A DNA stretch of 63,832 bases from Chitinophagaceae bacterium (GTDB lineage: Bacteria > Bacteroidota > Bacteroidia > Chitinophagales > Chitinophagaceae). Location: assembly GCA_947455605.1 (NCBI GenBank), contig CANGOX010000009.1, positions 1 to 63,832 on the forward strand, written 5' to 3'. A program made the position numbers and the translations under genes. This document shows, one piece after another, positions 43,578-52,223 of this stretch (position 1 is the stretch's first letter; each line of letters starts with the position of its first letter). The notes beneath the pieces are model-generated. The model searched no databases and was not told the DNA's origin. It saw only the letters and a list, made by a program, of their open reading frames with translations.

Positions 43578-44606
43578 CTATTTGGTAAATCCGCCGGCAT
43601 CCACGTCTTTAATGAAACTGATGAGACCCGGAAAATAATGCGGCTGGTCGTCCCACATGGAACAATGGCTTCCGTTAGGACAGATCAGGCTTCTCCCTTT
43701 TTGTACCTGCGTGGCCATCCATTTCATGTGTTCCGGATCCATGGTATCGTGCATGCCGCCAATGGTAAGGGTTGGAACTTTGATCTGGGGAAGGTCCTTG
43801 CTTCTGTCCCATTTGGCCAAACGACCGGCAACCCCAAATTCTGACGGACCCTGCATCATTGTATAGATCTCGCCGTTCAAATGTGGCATGGCTCTTTGCA
43901 GGGCTTCGGGCCAGGGGTTGAGTCTGCATAAATGCTGGTTATAAAAATTGGGCATCAGCAGCTCCATGTATTTTGGATTGTTGAAATCGCCTTTGGCTTC
44001 TATGGCGCGGATCGTGTCCAGCACCTTTGGGTCCATTTGTTTGGATAATACATCTTCGGCATATTTACCATAGGCCGGGCAACTACTCATCATATTGCTG
44101 ATGATCAAACCTTTCAGGTTGTCCTGATATTTTAAAGCATATTCGGTTGCGAGGATCCCGCCCCAGCTATGCCCCAATAAATAGAAATTGTCTTTGTTCA
44201 TCCCCAGCGCTTTTCTAACCTGCTCCACTTCTTCTACAAAACGTGGTGCTGTCCATAAACTGCTGTCTTTCGGCTTGTCGCTGAAATAAGAACCGAGTTG
44301 ATCGTACTCGTAAAATTCAATTCCTTCCTGCGGAAGAAAGCTTTCGAAAGATTCAAAGAATTCGTGCGTGCCACCCGGACCACCATGTAACAACAATACT
44401 TTTATTTTAGGATTGTTACCAAAGCGTTTGGTCCACACATTGAATTTTCCAACGGGTGTTTCGATCTGTATCATTTTAACACCGCCGGTTTGTAAACCGC
44501 TATCGGTAATGGAATGATACTCTTTTAATGTTAGGGTTGTTGCCGGTTGCTTACAGGCAAAAAGGAATAAGCATGCAAAGAGTGCTGCAGAAAATAGGGT
44601 CTTCAT
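43578..44606 (-). CDS. Proline iminopeptidase-family alpha/beta hydrolase, lipoprotein
   Basis: A 342-residue S33-family hydrolase attached through a lipobox Cys18 (LFLFACKQP). The catalytic core shows HGGPGGTHEF (oxyanion site), Ser in GHSWGGILA, the acid Asp in GGMHDTMDPEHM and the His in NGSHCSMWDD. The family removes N-terminal proline or larger residues from peptides. It is probably periplasmic and therefore one more member of the peptide-processing set in the window. It is 45 bp downstream of mnmG, on the same strand, with a space that could hold a promoter. Confidence 0.92.
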   Translation of the reverse strand: MKTLFSAALFACLFLFACKQPATTLTLKEYHSITDSGLQTGGVKMIQIETPVGKFNVWTKRFGNNPKIKVLLLHGGPGGTHEFFESFESFLPQEGIEFYEYDQLGSYFSDKPKDSSLWTAPRFVEEVEQVRKALGMNKDNFYLLGHSWGGILATEYALKYQDNLKGLIISNMMSSCPAYGKYAEDVLSKQMDPKVLDTIRAIEAKGDFNNPKYMELLMPNFYNQHLCRLNPWPEALQRAMPHLNGEIYTMMQGPSEFGVAGRLAKWDRSKDLPQIKVPTLTIGGMHDTMDPEHMKWMATQVQKGRSLICPNGSHCSMWDDQPHYFPGLISFIKDVDAGGFTK

Positions 44607-44651
44607 AAGTAGTGTTTATGAAAACAAGATATTACTAAAAATGCAAAATAA

Positions 44652-46529
44652 CTATCGGCCCATGTATACCATCAGAATCTGTACGTCGCTGGGGTTTACG
44701 CCACTAATACGACTGGCCTGACCGAGTGTGGTGGGTTTGATCTTTTTAAATTTCTGCAATGCTTCGTTAGACAGGGCCGCAACTTTATCATAATCAAAAG
44801 TTGTGGGAATGGCCATGTTTTCCAACTGACTCATTTTGTCTACGATCTCCTGTTCTTTTTCTAGATAGCGTTCGTATTTAATTTGGATCTCTGCCTGTTC
44901 CAAAGAGTCGGTAGAAATGCCTGCCAGCGAATCCTGCAATCCCGGAACCACACCCATTAATGAGCTGAGCGCTACATTGGGGCGTAGTAATATTTTGGTG
45001 ATCTTTTGTTTTTCGGTAATTGGGGCAGAGTCTATTTCAGAAAAATAGCCATTGATATCTTCTGCCTCTACGCTTGTGTTCAACAGCACTTTTTTCACTT
45101 CTGCTACCTGTTCTCTTTTTTCAATCACTTTATTCATTCTTTCTTGCGATGCCAGCCCCAGTCTGTAACTGATTTCTGTTAAACGCAGATCGGCATTATC
45201 CTGGCGCAACAAGGTTCTGAATTCTGCTCTGCTCGTGAACATACGATACGGCTCTTCCGTTCCCTTGCTAATGAGGTCGTCTATGAGAACACCTATATAA
45301 GCTTCGCTTCTTTTTAAAATTAATGGCTCGAGTTCTCTTGCTTTTTGATGCGCATTAATTCCTGCCATAATTCCCTGGCAGGCCGCTTCTTCATAACCGG
45401 TAGTTCCATTGATCTGTCCGGCAAAGAATAAGTTGGATAAGATCTTTGTCTCCAGCGAATACTGCAATTGCGTAGGTGGAAAAAAGTCATACTCGATCGC
45501 ATAGCCCGGCCTGAAGAACCGAACATTCTCAAAACCCGGAACCGTACGAAGCGCTTCGTACTGCACTTCTTCAGGTAAGGAAGTTGAGAATCCGTTTACA
45601 TAAATTTCAAACGTATTCCAGCCCTCCGGCTCTACAAATAATTGATGTCTGTCGCGATCGGCAAAGCGGTTGATCTTGTCTTCAATACTGGGGCAATACC
45701 TTGGTCCCACTCCTTCAATCCTTCCCTGGAACATGGGGCTACGATCAAACCCTGTTTTTAAAATATCGTGAACGGTACTGTTAGTATAAGTAATATGACA
45801 GCTCCGCTGGTTCTCCGGTTTGATGCGCGGCGTATCTGTATAAGAGAACCCCACAATTTCATCGTCTCCTTTCTGCTCGTCCATTTTCGTATAGTCGAGG
45901 CTACGGCCATCTACCCTTGGCGGGGTTCCTGTTTTCAGGCGGTCGCTTTCAAAACCATATTCAACCAATTGCTCGGTGATACCTGTTGCAGCTTTCTCGG
46001 CTACCCGGCCACCACCAAATTGTTTCTCACCAATATGAATGATGCCATTTAAAAAAGTACCACTGGTTACCACTACTGATCTGGATCTTACTTCATGTCC
46101 TAATCCCGTAACCACCCCACAGGCTTTGTTGCCTTTGATGATGATGGAGCGAACCATATCTTGATAGAAATCTACATTGGGTGTGTTCTCCAACATCTCG
46201 CGCCAGGTGGCGGCAAATAACATCCGGTCGTTTTGTGTACGCGGACTCCACATGGCCGGACCCTTGCTTCGGTTCAACATCCTGAATTGAATGGTACTGA
46301 TATCGCTTACAATTCCGCTATACCCACCCAGGGCATCAATCTCACGAACGATCTGTCCTTTGGCAATGCCACCCATGGCGGGGTTACAGCTCATCTGTGC
46401 GATGGTCTGCATATTCATGGTAATCAACAGCACTTTGCTGCCGAGGTTAGCGGCTGCCGCTGCGGCTTCACAACCGGCATGACCGGCGCCCACTACTATC
46501 ACATCATATTCAGGAAACATAGGCGACAA
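44652..46529 (-). CDS. mnmG: tRNA uridine 5-carboxymethylaminomethyl modification enzyme MnmG
   Basis: A 625-residue FAD-dependent tRNA modification enzyme (GidA). FAD/NAD motif YDVIVVGAGHAGCEAAAAAANLG, then MSCNPAMGGIAKGQIVREIDALGG, the middle PGTPPRVDGRSLDYT-like region, PTQLQYSLETKILSNLFFAGQINGTTGYEEAACQG and the C-terminal tRNA-binding part (RISGVNPSDVQILMVYMGR). With MnmE it adds a carboxymethylaminomethyl group to wobble U34. MnmE is not in the window. It is preceded on the same strand by the HNH-like gene, which ends 8 bp before its start. Confidence 0.98.
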   Translation of the reverse strand: MSPMFPEYDVIVVGAGHAGCEAAAAAANLGSKVLLITMNMQTIAQMSCNPAMGGIAKGQIVREIDALGGYSGIVSDISTIQFRMLNRSKGPAMWSPRTQNDRMLFAATWREMLENTPNVDFYQDMVRSIIIKGNKACGVVTGLGHEVRSRSVVVTSGTFLNGIIHIGEKQFGGGRVAEKAATGITEQLVEYGFESDRLKTGTPPRVDGRSLDYTKMDEQKGDDEIVGFSYTDTPRIKPENQRSCHITYTNSTVHDILKTGFDRSPMFQGRIEGVGPRYCPSIEDKINRFADRDRHQLFVEPEGWNTFEIYVNGFSTSLPEEVQYEALRTVPGFENVRFFRPGYAIEYDFFPPTQLQYSLETKILSNLFFAGQINGTTGYEEAACQGIMAGINAHQKARELEPLILKRSEAYIGVLIDDLISKGTEEPYRMFTSRAEFRTLLRQDNADLRLTEISYRLGLASQERMNKVIEKREQVAEVKKVLLNTSVEAEDINGYFSEIDSAPITEKQKITKILLRPNVALSSLMGVVPGLQDSLAGISTDSLEQAEIQIKYERYLEKEQEIVDKMSQLENMAIPTTFDYDKVAALSNEALQKFKKIKPTTLGQASRISGVNPSDVQILMVYMGR

Positions 46530-46536
46530 AGATAGT

Positions 46537-47166
46537 TCAGGGTTTTTGGCCTGAACCGAATTTTCTAAGGATTTCCCTTTCCAGTAAAATGTTTGTGAGG
46601 GATATTCCTTGGTTTAAAGAAGCAAACTCTTCATTGCTTAATGAGGATATAGTTTCAAGACGCTCTTTGTTTTTAACAATGAACCCTTCAATATTGGCGT
46701 TACTTTCAATATTGGATAGCTCAATGGATCTTATTTTATCAAGCATTTTCTGGCAGAGCGAAAACCCTGTTTTATCTAATAGGTCTTGAAAATAAAGTCT
46801 CACGGCCAGTACATCTATGCGATTCCCTCTGTTTTTGTTTAGTTCAATTTTTTCAACCCGTAGGTTTATGAAGCTCCAGCACAATCGAAGGTCATCTTCG
46901 TTTGAATAGTCGAAATAGGTAGCAGGAACGATATGATCGAATTGCCAGTTCTTACCAAAAGATAGCCAGTTTAGATCTTCTGTAAACTGTAATTCGAACC
47001 ACTCCCGAAGCGTTCTAGTGTCCAGACCAAAGAAGGGGGCATATGCTTCACTTGGCAATCCCTCAAGAACATACCTTCTATAAGCAAGTTGCCACTTCCT
47101 TTTCTCCCTGATCTTAATTAGAGAGTCAGTAACCTCTTCTTGGGGCGTCCATCTTTTCCTTGCCAT
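46537..47166 (-). CDS. HNH-like nuclease domain protein of unknown function
   Basis: A 209-residue protein with an HNH-like pattern: FDHIVPATYFDYSNEDDLRLCW, then INLRVEKIELNKNRGNR, i.e. the His of a DH pair, the Asn of NL and the late N of the motif. Zinc-binding cysteines are absent, as in the phage-type compact HNH domains. The part before it is rich in Trp and charged residues (LREWFELQFTEDLNWLSFGKNW). It might be a nuclease of a selfish or defence element, or a structural relative without activity. The frame could begin at TTG 47172, but ATG 47166 is preferred. Two 33-bp motifs lie directly before it. Confidence 0.65.
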   Translation of the reverse strand: MARKRWTPQEEVTDSLIKIREKRKWQLAYRRYVLEGLPSEAYAPFFGLDTRTLREWFELQFTEDLNWLSFGKNWQFDHIVPATYFDYSNEDDLRLCWSFINLRVEKIELNKNRGNRIDVLAVRLYFQDLLDKTGFSLCQKMLDKIRSIELSNIESNANIEGFIVKNKERLETISSLSNEEFASLNQGISLTNILLEREILRKFGSGQKP

Positions 47167-47180
47167 AAGCAAAAATAAAA

Positions 47181-47259
47181 ATGTTTCGGGTAGAAACTGT
47201 GATTTGTGGAACCTTTTGTTTTTTGGATGTTCCGGGTAGAAACTGTGATTTGTGGAACA
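47181..47259. repeat. Tandem 33-bp motif (2 copies) upstream of the HNH-like gene
   Basis: Copy 1 at 47181-47213 and copy 2 at 47227-47259 share 31 of 33 bases (ATGTT-C/T-CGGGTAGAAACTGTG and onward), with a period of 46 bp. Copy 2 itself has inverted ends, ATGTTCC and GGAACA(T). The pair lies just ahead of the HNH-like gene's ATG, in a position for an operator or a nuclease target. The remaining upstream gap has no gene. Confidence 0.75.
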
Positions 47260-47270
47260 TCGCTGTTTTG

Positions 47271-47933
47271 CTACTGCGCACAGGCAAAATCCTGTACCAG
47301 AAAGTACTGATCTGATCCATAACGTGAGGAACCAATACCTATTTCTTTGAGGTTCATGTCCATCAGGGTCTTTCTGTGGCCCATATCAGGGAGGCGGATA
47401 TCCAGATACAGGAGTATCAAAGACAAGAGAATGCTCTGGCTGCTCAATGAAATGTTCTCATTGGCACAATACCGGATACCGGCTTTCTTGATCCGGGTAC
47501 CAAAGTCGGTTCCGTTGGTGGAAGAATGACTAAGCGGGGCTTTCTTTCCCCCAATATCCGAAGCATGTGCCTGGGCCGTACCCACCAGGGTCTCATTCAA
47601 TATAAACATGGGGAGCTTGCCCACCCGTAAAAGATCTTTTTTCAGGCTGATGGTTTCAGCTACATTGAGGGGTTTAAAGGTGGCCAGTACGGGTGCAATG
47701 GCGCTGTCCCAGAACCTGGCCGGGTTGTTTCGGGCATAATTGGTCCAATAAAGTAATTGTTTGGCCTCATTGGGCAGTTTCTGATACCCGGGTTGGGATT
47801 GGTTCCATCGATCCACCACCGAATCGCGAGTGGCCGGCTCCGGTACACGCTTCTCCTCCAGCTCAATCATAGAGATCTGGGAGAAGGAAAGAAAATAGAA
47901 ACAAAGAAAAGCCAGGGTAAGAAGACTACGCAT
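47271..47933 (-). CDS. CAP/SCP-domain protein, secreted
   Basis: A 220-residue secreted protein with a CAP (SCP/PR1-like) domain: signal peptide MRSLLTLAFLCFYFLSFSQ, the helix LLYWTNYARNNPARFWDSAI, LVGTAQAHASDIGGKKAPLSHSSTNGTDFGTRIKKAG, CANENI and GHRKTLMDMNLKEIGIG. Bacterial CAP proteins are periplasmic or secreted and their activities are mostly unknown. The longer frame runs over the ybeY 3' end, and the ATG 47933 was chosen, giving an 8-bp overlap with ybeY. This suggests translational coupling with ybeY. Confidence 0.88.
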   Translation of the reverse strand: MRSLLTLAFLCFYFLSFSQISMIELEEKRVPEPATRDSVVDRWNQSQPGYQKLPNEAKQLLYWTNYARNNPARFWDSAIAPVLATFKPLNVAETISLKKDLLRVGKLPMFILNETLVGTAQAHASDIGGKKAPLSHSSTNGTDFGTRIKKAGIRYCANENISLSSQSILLSLILLYLDIRLPDMGHRKTLMDMNLKEIGIGSSRYGSDQYFLVQDFACAQ

Positions 47934-48366
47934 TCGTCCGTTTTTTTTCAAATAAACGCAAATACTGGTCCTCTTTGCTACGCATGCGTGCGATTTCACT
48001 TTTCCTTTTGTCTTTATAGCCGCAAAGATGCAGGGCACCGTGAAAGATCACGCGCAGGGTTTCTTCTGTTATGGGGCGACCAAGGGTTTGGGCATTGTCT
48101 TTAACACGGTCCAGACTGATATAGATCTCAGCTTCAACGGGCATACCCTTCTCAGACAATCCAAAAGTGATGATATCGGTATAGTAATCGTGCTGTAAAA
48201 AATCGCGGTTCATCTTCAGCAGAAACTCATCCGAGCAAAACACATAGGTAATAGACGCCAGTGGCTGCTTCTCTTTTTTAAAGAGCGATACTATAAAATC
48301 CTTTACCAGCGTTTTACCAGTCAGGCGAAGGGAACGGTCGGCGGAACGAAAAGAAACTGAATGCAT
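47926..48366 (-). CDS. ybeY: Endoribonuclease YbeY
   Basis: A 146-residue metal-dependent RNase for 16S rRNA 3'-end maturation and ribosome quality control. The metal site motif reads FHGALHLCGYKDKRKSE; the two spaced histidines are present, but the third ligand position that is His in E. coli (GYDHE) is Asp/Lys here (GYKDK). As far as I recall this variant is common in Bacteroidota. Also seen: ITYVFCSDEFLLKMNRDFLQHDYYTDIITFG. The ATG at 48366 was chosen over 48414 by family length. It reads into the CAP-protein gene. Confidence 0.93.
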   Translation of the reverse strand: MHSVSFRSADRSLRLTGKTLVKDFIVSLFKKEKQPLASITYVFCSDEFLLKMNRDFLQHDYYTDIITFGLSEKGMPVEAEIYISLDRVKDNAQTLGRPITEETLRVIFHGALHLCGYKDKRKSEIARMRSKEDQYLRLFEKKRTNA

Positions 48367-48441
48367 TAGAAGCGTGATTACTCCAAAATTCGTAACAAAA
48401 ACGGAACCTGCCACATTACCTTTAAATATTAATCATAGGAA

Positions 48442-48669
48442 ATGAAACGATTGTCTGAATTAGCGGTAGGCCAGGTGGCTGTGATACACTCTTTTGAAAT
48501 AGACGAGATCTTTATAAAACTGATGGAAATGGGCTGCGTGCCGGGCGAGATCGTAAAAGTAGAACAGAAAGCGCCGCTGGGTGATCCGATTTCTATTTCT
48601 GTGGCGGGCTACCATTTAAGCCTTAGGCTGAATGAGGCAAATAGTATTTTTGTGGAGGTGCAGCCGTAG
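48442..48669 (+). CDS. FeoA-domain protein
   Basis: A 75-residue FeoA/SH3-like protein (MKRLSELAVGQVAVIHSF, KLMEMGCVPGEIVKVEQKAPLGDPISISVAGYHLSLRLNEANSIFVE). In most Bacteroidota it pairs with or is fused to FeoB, the GTP-driven Fe2+ permease; no feoB is within reach here. It stands alone between ybeY (divergent) and nadD. It may assist a FeoB encoded elsewhere, or act in metal-dependent regulation. Confidence 0.9.
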   Translation: MKRLSELAVGQVAVIHSFEIDEIFIKLMEMGCVPGEIVKVEQKAPLGDPISISVAGYHLSLRLNEANSIFVEVQP

Positions 48670-48763
48670 TGGCCATGAGCAGCGATGGGGTTTTTAATTG
48701 GCGTTGGTTGGTTTTTGTGGGACACAAAAACAGCTTATAAGTGATTGATAATCAATTATATAG

Positions 48764-49333
48764 ATGAAAGTCGGTTTATATTTTGGCTCTTTTAACCCCA
48801 TCCATATTGGTCATCTGATCATTGCCAGTTATGTGGCCAACCATACCAACATGCAGCAGGTCTGGTTTGTGGTATCTCCGCAAAACCCGCTGAAACCTTC
48901 TTCTGTTTTATTAAATGAATACCACCGCCTTCACCTGGTGCATCTGGCTGTGGAAGAAGATCTGCGGCTGAAAGCTTCGGATGTTGAATTTAAATTACCC
49001 CGCCCCTCTTATACGATCGATACACTTACCTATCTCCAGGAAAAATATCCGCAACACGAATTTTCTGTGATCATGGGTAGCGATAGTTTTCAGAATCTTC
49101 CGCGATGGAAAAATTTTGAACTGCTGGTGAAGAACTATCCGATCATCGTGTATAAAAGAAAAGCGTTTACGATCACCGATACCTTCGGTGCCAACGTTGT
49201 GATACTCGAAGCGCCCATGCTCGATATCTCAGCTACAGAGATCCGCGAGAATATTAAAAGCGGAAAAACCATCCGCTACCTCGTTCCCGAAAAAGTAAGA
49301 GAAGAAATAGAGCAGAACAGCTATTACAAATAA
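48764..49333 (+). CDS. nadD: Nicotinate-nucleotide adenylyltransferase
   Basis: A 189-residue cytosolic adenylyltransferase that joins nicotinate mononucleotide and ATP to make deamido-NAD. The nucleotidyltransferase signature is YFGSFNPIHIGHL, with the ISATEIREN motif near the C terminus, and VMGSDSFQNLPRWKNFE in the middle. It serves the same NAD pathway as the nadA gene at 27427, though they are far apart. It lies 94 bp after the FeoA gene in the same direction. Confidence 0.96.
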   Translation: MKVGLYFGSFNPIHIGHLIIASYVANHTNMQQVWFVVSPQNPLKPSSVLLNEYHRLHLVHLAVEEDLRLKASDVEFKLPRPSYTIDTLTYLQEKYPQHEFSVIMGSDSFQNLPRWKNFELLVKNYPIIVYKRKAFTITDTFGANVVILEAPMLDISATEIRENIKSGKTIRYLVPEKVREEIEQNSYYK

Positions 49334-49369
49334 CCAACAAACGCTGCGATACCTCATGTAACTCCTTTT

Positions 49370-49435
49370 CTCTGCGGTGAAAAGAGATCATCATGTTGCG
49401 CACATTCCCTGGCTTATTTTCTATTCACCGCAGAG
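49370..49435. repeat. Inverted repeat of the CTCTGCGGTGAA class
   Basis: TCTGCGGTGAA at 49371-49381 is the reverse complement of TTCACCGCAGA at 49424-49434. It lies just upstream of the peptidase gene and shares the TGCGG/CCGCA pattern with the other palindromic repeats of the window. It also creates the upstream extension of the reading frame that should not be counted as protein. Confidence 0.55.
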
Positions 49436-49497
49436 CAGCAGAGGGGCAGAGCTTGCGCAGAGAATGTTTTTTTGAATCAGGGTATTGTAATAGATTT

Positions 49498-51987
49498 ATG
49501 GATAAAACTGCGCTGATGAAAATCAAACTACTCTCTCTTTTTATTTTCTCTATTGCCCTTGCCAATGCACAACAACTGACCGTTGAAAAAATTATGCGTG
49601 ATCCGAAATGGATCGGCGCTTCACCTTCTAATGTGTTCTGGTCGCAAGACAGTAAGTCTGTCTATTTCAGCTGGAACCCCGAAGGAAAAATGTCGGATTC
49701 TGTGTACACATTTTCTGTGGGTGTGAATACGCCACAGAAAGCGGGCTATGCAGAAGTGCAAAAAGTAAATGCATTGAATAATGCGGTATATAATAATAGT
49801 AACACCCTGATGGTGTACACCTATCGTGGCGATCTATACCTGAACGATCTGAAAACAGGAAAGACCACCCGCATTACCCAAACAGAAGATTTTGAAAGTG
49901 GGCCAAAGTTTGTGCAGAAAGATGAGTGGATCGTGTATACCCGCAGCCAGAATTTATATGGATGGAATATGAAGACCGGCGTAACTACGCAGTTAACCAA
50001 TATTACCCGCGGAGCAGAAAGCGCAACGGCCGCACCGGCATTTGGTGGTGGCGGTGGTGGTGGTGCACGTGGAGGTGGTGGCGGATTTGGCGGCGGCGGT
50101 GGTGGCGCACGCGGTGGTGCTGCCGGTGGCGGCGCAGCTGTATCCGGCGGAAGCCAGGAGCAGTGGCTGCAACAGGAACAGCAGGATCTGTTTATGGTAT
50201 TGAGAGAAAGAAAAGCAAAACGTGATGCGCGTAATGCTTTCTTAAAACAGAACAGAGATACCGACACCATCAAGACCATCGGCATTGGTGATAAAAATAT
50301 GCAGGGGTTGCAGATCAGTCCGGACGGACGTTTTGTAACCTATCGTTTATACACGCCCCCTGCTTCACAAAAAAATACCATCGTTCCGGATTATGTTGCG
50401 GAGAGTGGGTTTACTACCGATATTCCCGGACGTACCAAGGTAGGTGCACCGCTTGGGCGTTATGAGTTTTATGTGTTTGATAAACAAAGAGACACACTGA
50501 TGGCCATTGCCACAGATTCTATACCGGGTATTACAGATGCACCGGATTATGTAAAAGACTATCCCAAAAAATTTGCGAACAGAAGAGTGGTGCCACGCGG
50601 CGTACAATTTGTTGGGCCTTATTGGAATGAGGCAGGAAGTTTTGCCATTGTAGATATCCGCTCACAGGATAATAAAGACAGATGGATCATGCAGCTGGAA
50701 GCGGCTACCGGAAAATTAAAATTGCTGGACCGTCAGCGCGATGAAGCCTGGATTGGTGGTCCCGGTGTGGGTGGTGGTGGCTTTGGTGCCAAGATCGGAT
50801 GGATCAGTGATAATGTATTTTATTTCCAGAGTGAAGCAACAGGGTATGCGCATTTGTATAGTTATGATATCACCACCAATACAAAGAAAGCACTCACCGA
50901 AGGAAAGTATGAAGTGCAGGATCTTGACCTGAGTAAGAACAAACAGTTTTTCTATTTACTCACCAACGAAGAACATCCGGGCAAACAAAACTGGTATCGT
51001 ATTAAAACCGATGGAAGCCAGAAAGCAAAGATCACCAACATGGATGGTGGTTATGAAGTGAGTATGTCGCCCGATGAAAAATGGATCGCCTATCGTTACT
51101 CCTACACCAATAAACCCTGGGAATTATTTATCCAGGAAAATGCACCGGGTAAAAAACCGGTACAGATCACCAACAAAGCAGCAAGCGATGATTTTAAATC
51201 TTACGCATGGAGAGATACCAAAGTAGTAACCATTCCTGCACGCGATGGCGCGCAGGTATATGCAAGGGTTTTTGATCCTGCATCGGGAAAGAAAAATAAT
51301 GCAGCCGTCATTTTTGTACACGGTGCAGGGTATTTACAGAACGTACACTACTGGTGGAGTTCTTATTTCCGTGAAACCATGTTCAATAATTTACTGGCCG
51401 ATCTGGGCTATACCGTAATTGATATCGACTACCGCGCCAGCAGCGGTTATGGCCGCGACTGGAGAACAGGCATCTATCGCTGGATGGGTGGCAAGGACCT
51501 CGATGATCATGTAGATGCCGCCAAATGGCTGGTTGATAAATATGGTATCGATCCAACCAGAATTGGTATTTACGGCGGAAGCTATGGTGGATTCATGACA
51601 TTGATGGCGCTCTTTACCACACCCGATGTATTCAAAGCCGGTGCTGCCTTACGACCCGTAACCGACTGGGCGCATTATAATCACGGCTATACCGCAAACA
51701 TTCTGAACGAGCCATTCAATGATAGTCTCGCGTATGCAAAATCATCACCCATCAATTTTGCGGGGGGATTAAAAAATCATTTATTGATCTGTCATGGTAT
51801 GGTAGATGTGAATGTGAATTTCCAGGATGCGGTTCGTCTTTCTCAAAAATTAATTGAGTTAGGAAAAGAAAATTGGGAGTTGGCTCCTTACCCGGTAGAG
51901 GACCATGGATTTGTTGAGCCGAGCAGCTGGACGGATGAGTATAAAAGGATCTTGAAGTTGTTTAATGCGCAACTACTAAAAAAATAA
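49498..51987 (+). CDS. S9B/DPP4-like peptidase with a glycine-rich insert, secreted
   Basis: An approximately 830-residue secreted peptidase of the S9B/dipeptidyl-peptidase type. A signal peptide follows the Met at 49516 (MKIKLLSLFIFSIALANAQ); 49498 is the alternative start. The beta-propeller part contains a glycine-rich stretch of about 50 residues (mostly Gly with Ala and Arg) around residues 180-230, coded by GGT/GGC-rich DNA at 50041-50155. The hydrolase domain has the nucleophile in YGGSYGGFMT, and DVNVNFQDA and VEDHGFVEP for the Asp and His. It probably removes dipeptides from the N-termini of substrates. Confidence 0.93.
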   Translation: MDKTALMKIKLLSLFIFSIALANAQQLTVEKIMRDPKWIGASPSNVFWSQDSKSVYFSWNPEGKMSDSVYTFSVGVNTPQKAGYAEVQKVNALNNAVYNNSNTLMVYTYRGDLYLNDLKTGKTTRITQTEDFESGPKFVQKDEWIVYTRSQNLYGWNMKTGVTTQLTNITRGAESATAAPAFGGGGGGGARGGGGGFGGGGGGARGGAAGGGAAVSGGSQEQWLQQEQQDLFMVLRERKAKRDARNAFLKQNRDTDTIKTIGIGDKNMQGLQISPDGRFVTYRLYTPPASQKNTIVPDYVAESGFTTDIPGRTKVGAPLGRYEFYVFDKQRDTLMAIATDSIPGITDAPDYVKDYPKKFANRRVVPRGVQFVGPYWNEAGSFAIVDIRSQDNKDRWIMQLEAATGKLKLLDRQRDEAWIGGPGVGGGGFGAKIGWISDNVFYFQSEATGYAHLYSYDITTNTKKALTEGKYEVQDLDLSKNKQFFYLLTNEEHPGKQNWYRIKTDGSQKAKITNMDGGYEVSMSPDEKWIAYRYSYTNKPWELFIQENAPGKKPVQITNKAASDDFKSYAWRDTKVVTIPARDGAQVYARVFDPASGKKNNAAVIFVHGAGYLQNVHYWWSSYFRETMFNNLLADLGYTVIDIDYRASSGYGRDWRTGIYRWMGGKDLDDHVDAAKWLVDKYGIDPTRIGIYGGSYGGFMTLMALFTTPDVFKAGAALRPVTDWAHYNHGYTANILNEPFNDSLAYAKSSPINFAGGLKNHLLICHGMVDVNVNFQDAVRLSQKLIELGKENWELAPYPVEDHGFVEPSSWTDEYKRILKLFNAQLLKK

Positions 51988-51992
51988 AAAAC

Positions 51993-52161
51993 CGTCCTTG
52001 CGAGGAGGAACGACGAAGCAACCTGTGGGTTATCGTTGGGAGGAATTTCTATTCAGGAGAGTTCTCGCAATAGTTATCCCGCGAAAAGTGCAGTCCACAG
52101 ATTGCTTCCTCCTCCACTATCGCTGCGGCGGACACGGTCGTCGTTCCTCCTCGCAAGGACG
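51993..52161 (+). repeat. Diverged third copy of the MITE-like repeat
   Basis: A 169-bp element with inverted ends (CGTCCTTGCGAGGAGGAACGACG and its complement), and an inner part (ACCTGTGGGTTATCGTT, CAGTCCACAGATTGCTTCCTCC) related to the 138-bp repeats at 1783 and 2870. It lies directly after the peptidase gene stop and before the shared terminator at 52170. A predicted ORF in it is not protein-like. Confidence 0.65.
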
Positions 52162-52196
52162 AAAAAAAGGGGCCTCGATTAATTCGAGGCCCTTTT
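52162..52196. terminator. Bidirectional intrinsic terminator between the peptidase and rho
   Basis: GGGCCTCGA (52170-52178) and TCGAGGCCC (52184-52192) form a 9-bp stem with a TTAAT loop, an A-run before it and a T-run after it. It separates the plus-strand peptidase gene from minus-strand rho and can act in both directions. Confidence 0.92.
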
Positions 52197-52223
52197 CATT
52201 TCAATCATATGTAAAATCCGCGA

